NCBI RefSeq assembly: GCF_001956295.1
Contig: NZ_MRTD01000009.1
Coordinates: 1-64,000, forward strand
Direction: 5' to 3'
Source: Paenibacillus sp. FSL A5-0031
Lineage (GTDB): Bacteria > Bacillota > Bacilli > Paenibacillales > Paenibacillaceae
DNA length: 64,000 nucleotides
The notes below the pieces were generated by a model that was not told the origin of the DNA, ran no database searches, and worked only from the letters and a program-made list of their open reading frames with translations. The position numbers and the translations under genes were made by a program. Shown one piece after another: positions 18,279 to 25,358 of this stretch (position 1 is its first letter; each line of letters opens with the position of its first letter).

Positions 18279-18765
18279 TCTACGTAAATCAGGACGTCTG
18301 CCTGGTATTGTGTTTGGTAGGAATGTAGAAAATAAGATGGTTCATATTTCAACGATAGAATTTCATAAGTGGTTGAAGCAAGGTGCATCTGGTTTTATCG
18401 ATATACAGCTTGACGGGAAAGATTCGGTGTCTGTACTGCTTGAGGATCTCCAGCGAGATCCGGTAACGCGTGACTTAATTCATGTTGATTTCCAGCAAGT
18501 GCAGAATAACGAAATCGTATGCACAAAGATTCCAGTAAAATTCATAGGCAAGCCAATCGGATTGAAGCAGGGCGGGATCGTACAACTTCAGTCCGAGTTT
18601 ATTGAGGTAGAAGCTTTGCCAAGGCATTTGCCGTCGGTGATAGAATATGATATCAGCGGCATGAATATCGGTGAATCCGTCTATGTGAAGGATTTGGATT
18701 TGTCATCAGAAGTTACACTTATTTCCGGTAAAAACGAGTTTCTCGTATCTGTAGTGAAGCCTTAA
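18220..18765 (+). CDS. ctc: Ribosomal protein L25 / general stress protein Ctc
   Basis: A 181-residue protein of the long L25 (TL5/CTC) type: an N-terminal 5S-rRNA-binding beta-barrel domain (LRNLRKSGRLPGIVFGRN) and a C-terminal domain (to FLVSVVKP). It binds 5S rRNA in the large ribosomal subunit and is often stress-induced in Bacillus relatives. In many Firmicutes the gene precedes pth; here it stands alone between terminators. ATG at 18220 after AAAGAGGAGAGAG gives the standard start MTTFMQAEKR. An in-frame ATG at 18127 with GGAGG would yield an N-terminal extension not usual for the family. Confidence 0.88.
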   Translation: MTTFMQAEKRTHLNTSGLRNLRKSGRLPGIVFGRNVENKMVHISTIEFHKWLKQGASGFIDIQLDGKDSVSVLLEDLQRDPVTRDLIHVDFQQVQNNEIVCTKIPVKFIGKPIGLKQGGIVQLQSEFIEVEALPRHLPSVIEYDISGMNIGESVYVKDLDLSSEVTLISGKNEFLVSVVKP

Positions 18766-18790
18766 CTCATCCTATTAGGCTTCAACTATT

Positions 18791-18837
18791 AAAAACACGT
18801 CGTATCTGCAGCTTACCTGCGGGTACGACGTGTTTTT
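18791..18837 (+). terminator. Terminator of the L25 gene
   Basis: Stem aaaaacacgtcgta (18791-18804)/tacgacgtgttttt (18824-18837) with A- and T-runs on both sides, able to act in both directions. Confidence 0.88.
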
Positions 18838-18946
18838 GCGTAATTTGACATCTTCCTCCCGTTCTTAAGGACCATTGACGGCGCTTGCAAATTATCCCCA
18901 TAATAGAAAAAGGTGTTACATGAATTTACAGTTGGGAGAGGGTAAA

Positions 18947-19540
18947 ATGTCCAAACGCGTGCTTATTCTAACCGGCGACGGTGCAGAGGTTCTGGAGGTT
19001 TATTATCCATTCTATCGGTTGAAGGAAGAGGGCTACGAGGCAGTGATCGCTTCGCCGAGAAAGAAGACATTAAATACGGTATGCCACGACTTCATCGATG
19101 GATGGGATACATATTCGGAGAAGCCAGCTCATCTGCTGCCGTCTGATATAGCCTTTGCGGACGTGGAGCCTGCTGACTACGATGCCTTGATCATCCCAGG
19201 CGGACGCGCTCCTGAGTTCATCCGCAACGATCAAGATCTTCCGCGAATTGTCCAGCACTTTCTGGATGCGGACAAGCCTGTAGGCGCGATTTGTCACGGT
19301 GCTCAGGTATTCCTGGCGCTGCCCGATCGTTCCTACTTCAAAGGCAGAACGTTAACGGCATACAATGCGTGCAAGCTAGAAGTCGAATCACTCGGCGCAG
19401 AATATGCAAGCGAGACACTGCATGTAGACGGAAATTTAGTATCGGGTCACGCATGGCCTGATCTCCCTGGATTTATGCGGGAATTTCTAAATCTGCTTGG
19501 CCGGACGTCAAACAAGGAACTAACCTCAACCACAAGTTAA
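18947..19540 (+). CDS. DJ-1/PfpI family protein
   Basis: A 197-residue protein of the class-I glutamine-amidotransferase-like superfamily. It has the nucleophile elbow GAICHGAQV (Cys116) and the neighbouring LIIPGGRAPEF whose Glu90 contacts the Cys in PfpI/DJ-1 proteins. Members act as deglycases, glyoxalases or proteases, and the role of a given member is often unclear. ATG at 18947 has GGGAGAGGG upstream; the longer frame from 18875 has no ribosome binding site. It is monocistronic, ending at a terminator. Confidence 0.85.
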   Translation: MSKRVLILTGDGAEVLEVYYPFYRLKEEGYEAVIASPRKKTLNTVCHDFIDGWDTYSEKPAHLLPSDIAFADVEPADYDALIIPGGRAPEFIRNDQDLPRIVQHFLDADKPVGAICHGAQVFLALPDRSYFKGRTLTAYNACKLEVESLGAEYASETLHVDGNLVSGHAWPDLPGFMREFLNLLGRTSNKELTSTTS

Positions 19541-19603
19541 TTCTTAATACAGCGAATATGCATTGCCTTTCAAGTGTTGGCTTTGCATACGAATAGAAGA
19601 AGG

Positions 19604-19631
19604 AAAAGACACCGTTGAGGGTGTCTTTTTT
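19604..19631 (+). terminator. Terminator of the DJ-1/PfpI gene
   Basis: Stem agacacc (19607-19613)/ggtgtct (19620-19626) flanked by A-run and T-run. Confidence 0.75.
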
Positions 19632-19695
19632 GACATATGCGCGCCTAGCCAGCGACGAGTAATTGCTGAGAGGCATAACAGTATGAATGATTTAA

Positions 19696-19741
19696 ATACA
19701 TCGCCATGTGGGCTTAATGCTCTAAGCGATGTATTTTTTTG
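19696..19741 (+). terminator. Second terminator-type hairpin
   Basis: Stem atacatcgc (19696-19704)/gcgatgtat (19726-19734) is followed by ttttttgt. Its arms share the tacatcgc sequence with the terminator at 17804, so one may be a copy of the other. No gene lies between this and the previous terminator. Confidence 0.65.
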
Positions 19742-20030
19742 TGCTTGGAATCAATACAAAGCCGACGAAAAAATTGGAATAGGTTCATGAAATGCTTTTA
19801 ACAGAGCACATGCTCATAAACTATAAACTCTTAGTAGAGAATATGATGCCTGGTTACTTAGGCTGTCAGCAGTAATTTGACTAACGGCAGATTGGCGATG
19901 ATAATTGTTATCAATAACGCGAAAATAGATGAGTGTCCTCATGCCCGCCTTTCTATATTCCAACGGACACTGGATATACAACGATCGGTCAGGATTAACG
20001 GTCAATTACCATTGAAATGAGGTAAGCATA
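19742..20030. other. Intergenic region before the second AraC regulator
   Basis: No gene is seen. The region contains a Fur-type palindrome at 19899-19913 and the GAGGT ribosome binding site of the AraC gene. Confidence 0.5.
19899..19913 (+). promoter_or_regulatory. Fur-type box upstream of the AraC gene at 20031
   Basis: tgataattgttatca is a perfect 6-3-6 inverted repeat and fits the TGATAATNATTATCA Fur/Per-box core with one change. It lies ~120 bases before the GTG start. Confidence 0.65.
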
Positions 20031-20858
20031 GTGAAAATCGACGTTGATCGGTTAGCAGAGCATCTGGCACACACTCCTTTTCAAGTACAAGGAGTATATC
20101 GATACGCTAGAAATCCAGGTTTGCCTCACGCTGACTATACAGATTCTTTTCCTGGATTTGTGTTTCCTCTTACAGGAAAAATACAATTTCAATTTAATGA
20201 CACGCCTTATATCTTTTCGCCAGGAAAAGTTGTACATGGGGCTGCAAAAATGAAACTAGGCCAAAAAGTGCTTGGTGAAACGGACTGGGAATATATCTTA
20301 GTTTTATACCGGATATGTAACTCGGAACTAGAAGAGTCAAGCTTTTCGCATCAGCATTTTGAATTATTAACAGGGCAGTCCCCTCGTCTAATTGAATTAA
20401 TTATGCGTCTTTGGCGTGTTTATAATCAGCGTGGAGGCATATCAAAGTTTCAGACCGAGATGCTGTTTCGCGATGTGCTGAATGAAGCCTTATTATGTGT
20501 TGATAATAGGCAAAATAGCTGTGAATCACATATTTTATTCGAACGGGTATCTAATTATATTCAAGAAAACTATTATCAAAACCTTACAATAGCATCGCTT
20601 GCAGAGCAGAATAACGTTAATCGCAATCGACTTTCTTACGTGTTTAGAAGGCATGCAGGTATGGGGCCTGCACAATATTTATTAAAATATCGTATAAACA
20701 TGGCGCAAGAAATGCTATTTACAAGTGATGAACCTGTACAACAAATCGCAGAAACTGTTGGATTTGCTGACCCCTTTTATTTTAGTAGAGTGTTCAAAAA
20801 GCAATTTGGTATTGCTCCCACTGAATATCGAGAGAAGTTCATCAATAATCCATTCTAG
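20031..20858 (+). CDS. AraC-family transcriptional regulator (orphan, Fur-boxed)
   Basis: A 275-residue regulator. The N-terminal ~165 residues form an AraC-type sensing domain (SFPGFVFPLTGKIQFQFNDT and following beta strands). Residues ~175-270 hold two helix-turn-helix motifs, ending VQQIAETVGFADPFYFSRVF and KKQFGIAPTEYR, a standard AraC signature. The start is GTG after GAGGTAAGCATA. In Paenibacillus relatives this type of regulator often heads a siderophore-uptake operon, and the Fur-type box upstream fits that. Here the next gene is a cupin, and no transporter follows, so its target is not evident. Confidence 0.85.
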   Translation: MKIDVDRLAEHLAHTPFQVQGVYRYARNPGLPHADYTDSFPGFVFPLTGKIQFQFNDTPYIFSPGKVVHGAAKMKLGQKVLGETDWEYILVLYRICNSELEESSFSHQHFELLTGQSPRLIELIMRLWRVYNQRGGISKFQTEMLFRDVLNEALLCVDNRQNSCESHILFERVSNYIQENYYQNLTIASLAEQNNVNRNRLSYVFRRHAGMGPAQYLLKYRINMAQEMLFTSDEPVQQIAETVGFADPFYFSRVFKKQFGIAPTEYREKFINNPF

Positions 20859-20991
20859 TCTCAACAAGCATCCATTCAAATCAAAATATGACTTTACTAT
20901 AATAATGGAAACGGAAATAAGCCCTTTATTGCATCAGAGTGTCTGTTCACTATAAGGGTATATTGAAAATTCGAAAAAAGGAGGGGTTAAT

Positions 20992-21354
20992 ATTCATTAT
21001 CAAGCTATTAATCTGAATGAGAAGCTATCTAAATTCAATGACTATTGGTCTCTGAAAGTCATTGGTGAAATGAACGACTATCAATTTAAGCTTATTAAGA
21101 TTGCAGGGGATTATGAATGGCACGTTCATGAAGATACCGATAAGGTATTTATCGCACTTGAAGGGGAGATGAACCTTGACTTTCGTGATGGCCAAGTGAT
21201 AATTTCCAAGGGTGAAATGTTTATTGTCCCAAGGGGAAGAGAGATGAAGCCTTCCGCCGAAAAGGAATGCCATATCATGCTGGTGGAGCCTAAAAGCGCT
21301 ATAAACACTGGCGATACGGAGTCCGAATTAACAACAGCCGATACTTGGATCTAG
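20992..21354 (+). CDS. Cupin-domain protein with a probable ATT start codon
   Basis: A ~120-residue single-domain cupin. The frame matches the family from IHYQAINLNEKLSKFNDYWS onward, but the only codon at the expected start is ATT (20992), seven bases after a consensus AGGAGG (20979-20984). The first ATG (21070) would cut the first ~26 conserved residues and has no ribosome binding site. Motif 1 is WHVHEDTDKVFIALEGEM. In motif 2 (PRGREMKPSAEKECHIM) the usual His of GVEHKP is Met, so one metal ligand is missing. Function is unknown; members of this family are often annotated as small cytosolic sugar- or metal-linked cupins. It follows the AraC gene in the same direction, with its own terminator at 21406. 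Confidence 0.8.
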   Translation: MHYQAINLNEKLSKFNDYWSLKVIGEMNDYQFKLIKIAGDYEWHVHEDTDKVFIALEGEMNLDFRDGQVIISKGEMFIVPRGREMKPSAEKECHIMLVEPKSAINTGDTESELTTADTWI

Positions 21355-21405
21355 TGCATGGGAGATTTGCTTAATAGAAATGTCGTGTTTAATTTTTGTT
21401 GCTAC

Positions 21406-21440
21406 AATGAAGGGCACCCAATCAGGGTGTCCTTCATTTT
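21406..21440 (+). terminator. Terminator of the cupin gene
   Basis: Stem aatgaagggcaccc (21406-21419)/gggtgtccttcatt (21425-21438) with one G-T pair, followed by ttgctt. Confidence 0.75.
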
Positions 21441-21697
21441 GCTTTACAGATGTTAAGGTGAATCGTTAAAAAATGCTTCCTGTTTATATACGACTTTACT
21501 TATTTTCAAACGAAGTGTTAATGCTTGCCGTTACTGACAGCGCGGATAAGCTTACCATAAGTGATAGTATAAACCTTAAGCATTTTTAAAGGTTTCTTAA
21601 GGAATTAGCAAAAGATGATTTATAGTGCCGTGTTATAATGAAAAACCACAAGAGAGTAAGACATTACGATTTTGTGTTCGGTATGAGGAGGAATATT
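21441..21697. other. Intergenic region before the VanZ-like gene
   Basis: No gene is seen. It contains the GAGGAGG ribosome binding site of the VanZ-like gene at its end; no promoter is clear enough to call. Confidence 0.4.
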
Positions 21698-23128
21698 GTG
21701 AGCATTACAGATATGTTCAATTACTTACGCTTTTTGGGATTGCCAGTGGTCATTGTAGTTGGTATCGAGCTGCTTCTAATTGCAGGTTATTATACATTTT
21801 ATTATCGCAAAAGAAGGCGAGAGGAAGAGCCCTGGCTGCCTATGAGTAAGCTTATCCTCGGTGCGCTTTTCATCGGTTATATTGTTTTTGTTCTCCAGTT
21901 GACCGTTATCGGCCGAGGTACGTCACATTTCTTGGAAATGAACTTATATCCTTTCGGTGGTTATATCGTTGCATGGCAAAAATACTCGCTAAGAGAATTT
22001 CAGAACGGCATTTTTAACATTTTAATGTTTGTGCCATTGGGGATTTTGCTGCCTTGTTTGAGTTACAAGTTTAGAGCGTTCAAACGGCTTCTTCTTGTTG
22101 TTGTATGTGCAACATTAGCTATCGAAACGTATCAGACGCTTACTGGCGCAGGTCTATTTGAGGTTGATGATCTTATTAACAACACACTTGGCGGCATTAT
22201 GGGCTACCAGTTATACAGACTTGCTGCTTCTATTATTGAGCACAAAAAAGTTAAGATCAAGAGCCTGCTGGGCAATCTGTCCATTCCCATAGCAATCGGT
22301 TTGATGTTTTGTGCAATGAATATCGTCTATAATCAGCAGGAGTTTGGTCAACTAGCCATTAATTCGTATCACAAATGGAATATGAAGGGCGTTGAGCTTA
22401 GCGCTTCACTCACGTTAAGCCCAGAACCAAATGCTGCTGCGGTATACAAAAGAGTCGTAAATAATGATGAGATCGCAGCGCTGCTGCGGCAAAAACTAGC
22501 ATTGACTGAGTTAAGCGTCAAGAAGTGGGGAAGTGATCGTGAAAGTGTGTTAACGAGTAATAGCGGTACACACTACACGTTATTCCAATCCGAAGGGGGT
22601 AACTGGTCGTTAACCGAAAATGATTACGTCCCAGGGCAAGCCTCGCTAACTGATTCGGAATCTATGTTAGAGAAGGCGAAAACGATTGCGGATGATTTGA
22701 GCTTGCCTACTGAGAAGGCTGAATTGCGAGGAGTAGATGACGGTGAGTATGCATGGTCACTCTCGCAGATCCCAGGAATGAACGAGGATTACTGGACAGG
22801 CGATTTCTCCATTGGCCTAAAAGAGGATGGCAGCATCTACGCGATCAATAGCGGAATTAAGCACAATCAGTTTGTGAGGACGATGGATCTATTATCTCCA
22901 GCCGAAGTATATAAACGCATAGAGGATGGGGAATTTCAGCAGCTGAAAAGAAATGCTTTATTAACAAAGGATCAGCTTGAAATAAAAAAGGGTGACCATC
23001 TAGAAATAAAAGGAATAGAACTAACCTATATGTATGATTCAAAAGACTTTTATCGGCCTGTATATCAGGTTAATGGAACATATAATGGAGATCCCAATTG
23101 GTTTACCTTGATTGATGCAAAGAATTAA
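21698..23128 (+). CDS. VanZ-like membrane protein with a large C-terminal extracytoplasmic region
   Basis: A 476-residue protein. The first ~220 residues are a VanZ-like unit with five or more membrane spans and the family core MNLYPFGGYI and FNILMFVPLGILLPCL, then IETYQTLTGAGLFEVDDLINNTLGGIMG. The C-terminal ~230 residues are soluble, with repeated W/Y motifs and no recognised domain; they may lie outside the membrane. VanZ proteins are linked to glycopeptide tolerance and, more generally, to envelope roles that are still poorly known. GTG at 21698 follows GAGGAGG by six bases; the earlier ATG at 21638 has no such site. Confidence 0.82.
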   Translation: MSITDMFNYLRFLGLPVVIVVGIELLLIAGYYTFYYRKRRREEEPWLPMSKLILGALFIGYIVFVLQLTVIGRGTSHFLEMNLYPFGGYIVAWQKYSLREFQNGIFNILMFVPLGILLPCLSYKFRAFKRLLLVVVCATLAIETYQTLTGAGLFEVDDLINNTLGGIMGYQLYRLAASIIEHKKVKIKSLLGNLSIPIAIGLMFCAMNIVYNQQEFGQLAINSYHKWNMKGVELSASLTLSPEPNAAAVYKRVVNNDEIAALLRQKLALTELSVKKWGSDRESVLTSNSGTHYTLFQSEGGNWSLTENDYVPGQASLTDSESMLEKAKTIADDLSLPTEKAELRGVDDGEYAWSLSQIPGMNEDYWTGDFSIGLKEDGSIYAINSGIKHNQFVRTMDLLSPAEVYKRIEDGEFQQLKRNALLTKDQLEIKKGDHLEIKGIELTYMYDSKDFYRPVYQVNGTYNGDPNWFTLIDAKN

Positions 23129-23204
23129 AAAAGCTGATTTGGGCTTATTATATTTTGATCCATATCCCTTAAAGCATATCTCGGGAAGCTCAGTTGGCAT
23201 TTAT

Positions 23205-23266
23205 AAAAGGGTACCCATACAGTGGACATTTTTAAAAGAATGTTTAGCGTATGGGTACCTTTTTGT
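23205..23266 (+). terminator. Terminator-type hairpin between convergent genes
   Basis: Arms aaaagggtacccatac (23205-23220) and gtatgggtaccttttt (23249-23264) pair with a single bulge over a 28-base loop and end in a T-run. It lies between the VanZ-like gene and the oppositely oriented aac(3) and may serve both. Confidence 0.65.
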
Positions 23267-23294
23267 AGCTAGAGTGATTAGTGGGCGCATGCCG

Positions 23295-24098
23295 TCACGC
23301 TCTATTCTTCTCCATCCACGAAACGGTCCAGTCGATCAGGGGTCTTACTTCCATAAATCGCACATCAGCATTTCCTACTTTATGAATTTTCATATTTTTT
23401 TGTTGATCATATTCGTTTCCTAATCTGCAAAAATCTTCGTCGTCGACTGCTTGAGTAGAATAAGTAACCCACGTTCTCTTGCCATTAATCATGACTGAAC
23501 TGCTCTCATCTGCAAATTTTTTGGAAGAAAAATTTGCTCTCGTTTCCGCTAAATGCAGGGATGTATTTTTTTCATAGCCAACACCAATTAATAGTACATG
23601 TCCATCTAATTTATACAATTTATCTACAGGGGAGTCGCTGCCAAAAATATTACTTAAATCATGTTTTTCTGTTATATATTCCGCGTGTTTCCCTACTGCT
23701 GCTATCGACCTTGCCGGGTGATCAGACCTTTTTGCCCCTGGCCACTGTCTAAACATTTCAGCCACGACACCCATACCAATGGCAGGTGTTATTTCTTTAT
23801 CATATGCGGGCCAGTTTTCACGAATAATAGGCCACCATTCCTTCGGTTCATTCCAATGAACTCCAGTAGAGGGGTCAAGGTTTTTCCATGTCTGAGAAGG
23901 CATCATCAATGTTCCTTCTTCTCCTACGATTTCAAGAAGTGACCTTATTAACGTTTCAGCCCCGCCTATAACAAATCCCAAGCTCTTTAATGAAGTATGT
24001 ACGAATATGGTTTGCCCTTCCATTAATCCGCAGTTTTTAAATTGTGTAATTAAATCCTCTTTCGTTAAAATCATTCTCGTTTCTTCGTTTCCAGTCAT
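23295..24098 (-). CDS. AAC(3)-family aminoglycoside N-acetyltransferase
   Basis: A 267-residue protein matching the AAC(3)/YokD family throughout: the N-terminal TIFVHTSLKSLGFVIGG (coenzyme-A site), the central EGTLMMPSQTW, GMGVVAEMFRQWPGAKRSDHPARSIAAVG split over residues ~108-135 with the invariant RSDHP..S.AAVG, and the catalytic-region LLIGVGYEKNTSLHLAE. These enzymes acetylate the 3-amino group of 2-deoxystreptamine aminoglycosides; chromosomal YokD-like members do not always confer resistance. ATG follows GGAGG by seven bases. The short leader contains a promoter, a tiny ORF and a terminator, suggesting controlled read-through. Confidence 0.87.
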   Translation of the reverse strand: MTGNEETRMILTKEDLITQFKNCGLMEGQTIFVHTSLKSLGFVIGGAETLIRSLLEIVGEEGTLMMPSQTWKNLDPSTGVHWNEPKEWWPIIRENWPAYDKEITPAIGMGVVAEMFRQWPGAKRSDHPARSIAAVGKHAEYITEKHDLSNIFGSDSPVDKLYKLDGHVLLIGVGYEKNTSLHLAETRANFSSKKFADESSSVMINGKRTWVTYSTQAVDDEDFCRLGNEYDQQKNMKIHKVGNADVRFMEVRPLIDWTVSWMEKNRA

Positions 24099-24131
24099 TG
24101 TGCATCCTCCATTTCATTTGGAAAACAAAAT

Positions 24132-24155
24132 AACCCCGCTACAGGTAGCGGGGTT
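24132..24155 (-). terminator. Terminator hairpin inside the aac(3) leader (candidate attenuator)
   Basis: Perfect stem aaccccgcta/tagcggggtt with a 4-base loop is followed on the minus strand by ATTTTGTTTT. It lies between a promoter (24218-24246) and the aac(3) ribosome binding site, so it would stop transcription before the gene unless disrupted. Confidence 0.6.
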
Positions 24156-24159
24156 GTCT

Positions 24160-24180
24160 CTAGCATTGCCAGAAAAGCAT
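24160..24180 (-). CDS. Possible six-codon leader peptide of aac(3)
   Basis: ATG CTT TTC TGG CAA TGC TAG on the minus strand encodes MLFWQC and stops five bases before the terminator stem. AAGGG lies only two bases before the ATG, closer than usual, so translation is uncertain. Such mini-ORFs are typical of ribosome-mediated attenuation in antibiotic-resistance genes. Confidence 0.3.
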   Translation of the reverse strand: MLFWQC

Positions 24181-24217
24181 AGCCCTTGAATTACTCAAAA
24201 TGGAATTATTTTTCAAT

Positions 24218-24246
24218 AGTATACCAACAAAAATGACAGTCTACAA
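24218..24246 (-). promoter_or_regulatory. Promoter of the aac(3) leader
   Basis: On the minus strand TTGTAG (24246-24241), 17 bases, then TATACT (24223-24218) with a TG two bases before it (extended -10). The leader RNA would be ~110 bases. Confidence 0.6.
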
Positions 24247-24380
24247 TGGTCAGCAGAAAAAAATGCTGATGAAGACAGCACGGACAATTCCGCTGAATTG
24301 TTATTTTGCGAAGTGGATGGTTAGCACAGAACCATTGCTTCGAGCGCGTAAAAAATGTATAAATATTTACAGAAAAATAG

Positions 24381-24409
24381 TTGCAATAGCATTCTATATT
24401 TCATATACT
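24381..24409 (+). promoter_or_regulatory. Promoter of the MarR gene
   Basis: TTGCAA (24381-24386) and TATACT (24404-24409) with a 17-base spacer, 42 bases before the start. Confidence 0.65.
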
Positions 24410-24434
24410 GATATTAGTTGCAATGACATACTAT
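24381..24434 (+). promoter_or_regulatory. Pair of direct repeats around the MarR promoter (candidate operators)
   Basis: ttgcaatagcattctat (24381-24397) and ttgcaatgacatactat (24418-24434) match at 14 of 17 positions, 37 bases apart. The first covers the -35 and spacer, the second lies between the -10 and the ribosome binding site. This fits autorepression by the MarR protein. Confidence 0.45.
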
Positions 24435-24450
24435 TTAAGGAGTGAGAAAA

Positions 24451-24915
24451 CTGAGCGAATATAGGAAGCTTGCTGAGAAGCATGAATCGGAATCTCACGG
24501 ACAATACATCTCTGCCATCTATCGCCATATGCAAATCTTGATTTCAGCCGAACTGGCACCTTATCGAATCGGCAGCGGGCAGTATATTTTTCTAATGGCC
24601 ATAGCATCTCAGCAGCCCATTACTCAAAAAGCTTTAAGCGAGAAGCTGCTTATTGACAAGACGACTACCGCTAAGGCGATTGCAAAGCTAGAAGCGGAAG
24701 GATATGTGCGCAGGGAAGTTGACCCCGCGGATAACCGCTATCAGCAGCTTTATTTGACAGAATCGGCACAGGGCGTGGTGCCGAAAGTACAGGAAGCGTT
24801 AGATAGGGTCAAGAGTAGAACCAAGCAGGGGATTTCCGATGAGGAATATGATCTATTTATAAACCTGTTGAAGGTTGTGCTTAGCAATCTGAGCAAGCAG
24901 GATGAAATGCTGTAA
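24451..24915 (+). CDS. MarR-family transcriptional regulator (probable CTG start)
   Basis: A ~154-residue winged-helix regulator. Helices and wing are clear: ITQKALSEKLLIDKTTTAKAIAKLEAEGYV as the DNA-recognition part (~residues 56-85) and RREVDPADNRYQQLYLTESA as the wing, with the family's D..N.....L.LT pattern. The only ATG/GTG/TTG-type start is GTG at 24442, but its G is the last base of the AAGGAG ribosome binding site (24437-24442). CTG at 24451 lies eight bases after that site and gives the natural beginning (L/M)SEYRKLAEKHES. Next gene is a VOC protein 75 bases downstream. Ligand unknown. Confidence 0.82.
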   Translation: MSEYRKLAEKHESESHGQYISAIYRHMQILISAELAPYRIGSGQYIFLMAIASQQPITQKALSEKLLIDKTTTAKAIAKLEAEGYVRREVDPADNRYQQLYLTESAQGVVPKVQEALDRVKSRTKQGISDEEYDLFINLLKVVLSNLSKQDEML

Positions 24916-24989
24916 TGAAAAATGTCACATAAGCGATTGAAATTGCAAATGCAGCGTATGACCAAACGAACCTTAGGAGGGTGTAAAGG

Positions 24990-25358
24990 ATGATAGCATA
25001 TCCGTTTATCGTAGTGGACAACTGCAAGGATGAAATGAAGTATTATCAAAGCGTTTTTGGCGGCGAAATTTTGATTCTACGCAAGCATGGGGAAGAGGTA
25101 CTCAATGCGGACCTGCAGGTGGGGGATGCAATTCTTAAGTTTGCAGATACTCAAGCAGCGAAACCAGCACTGAAGGGCGATTATGTAAGAGTCTTTCTGA
25201 AAATCGAGACGGAGGAGGCTTATCGAGGGATTTACAATGAATTTGCCTCCAGCGGGACAGTTAATACGGATATGTATGAAGCTCCATTTAACGGTCTGTT
25301 GGCGATCGTTACCGATCGGAACGGCATATGCTGGGTGTTGTCCTTTTATCGAAGCTGA
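24990..25358 (+). CDS. VOC superfamily protein (PhnB/glyoxalase-like)
   Basis: A 122-residue protein built of two beta-alpha-beta-beta-beta modules as in PhnB-like VOC proteins: YPFIVVDNCKDEMKYYQSVFGG (module 1) and the C-terminal LLAIVTDRNGICWVLSF (module 2). The usual start is MAI.PYL.F...A.EAI.FY...FGGE, which this resembles. Metal ligands of true glyoxalases are not all evident, so no reaction can be assigned. Start has TTAGGAGGG upstream. Its stop overlaps the next start (TGATG), so the two are translationally coupled. Confidence 0.8.
   Translation: MIAYPFIVVDNCKDEMKYYQSVFGGEILILRKHGEEVLNADLQVGDAILKFADTQAAKPALKGDYVRVFLKIETEEAYRGIYNEFASSGTVNTDMYEAPFNGLLAIVTDRNGICWVLSFYRS

Noticed and set aside
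23112..23423. 103-codon plus-strand frame
   Set aside because: Overlaps the terminator between convergent genes and the end of aac(3).
24200..24445. 81-codon plus-strand frame
   Set aside because: Spans the aac(3) promoter on one side and the MarR promoter and repeats on the other; no ribosome binding site.
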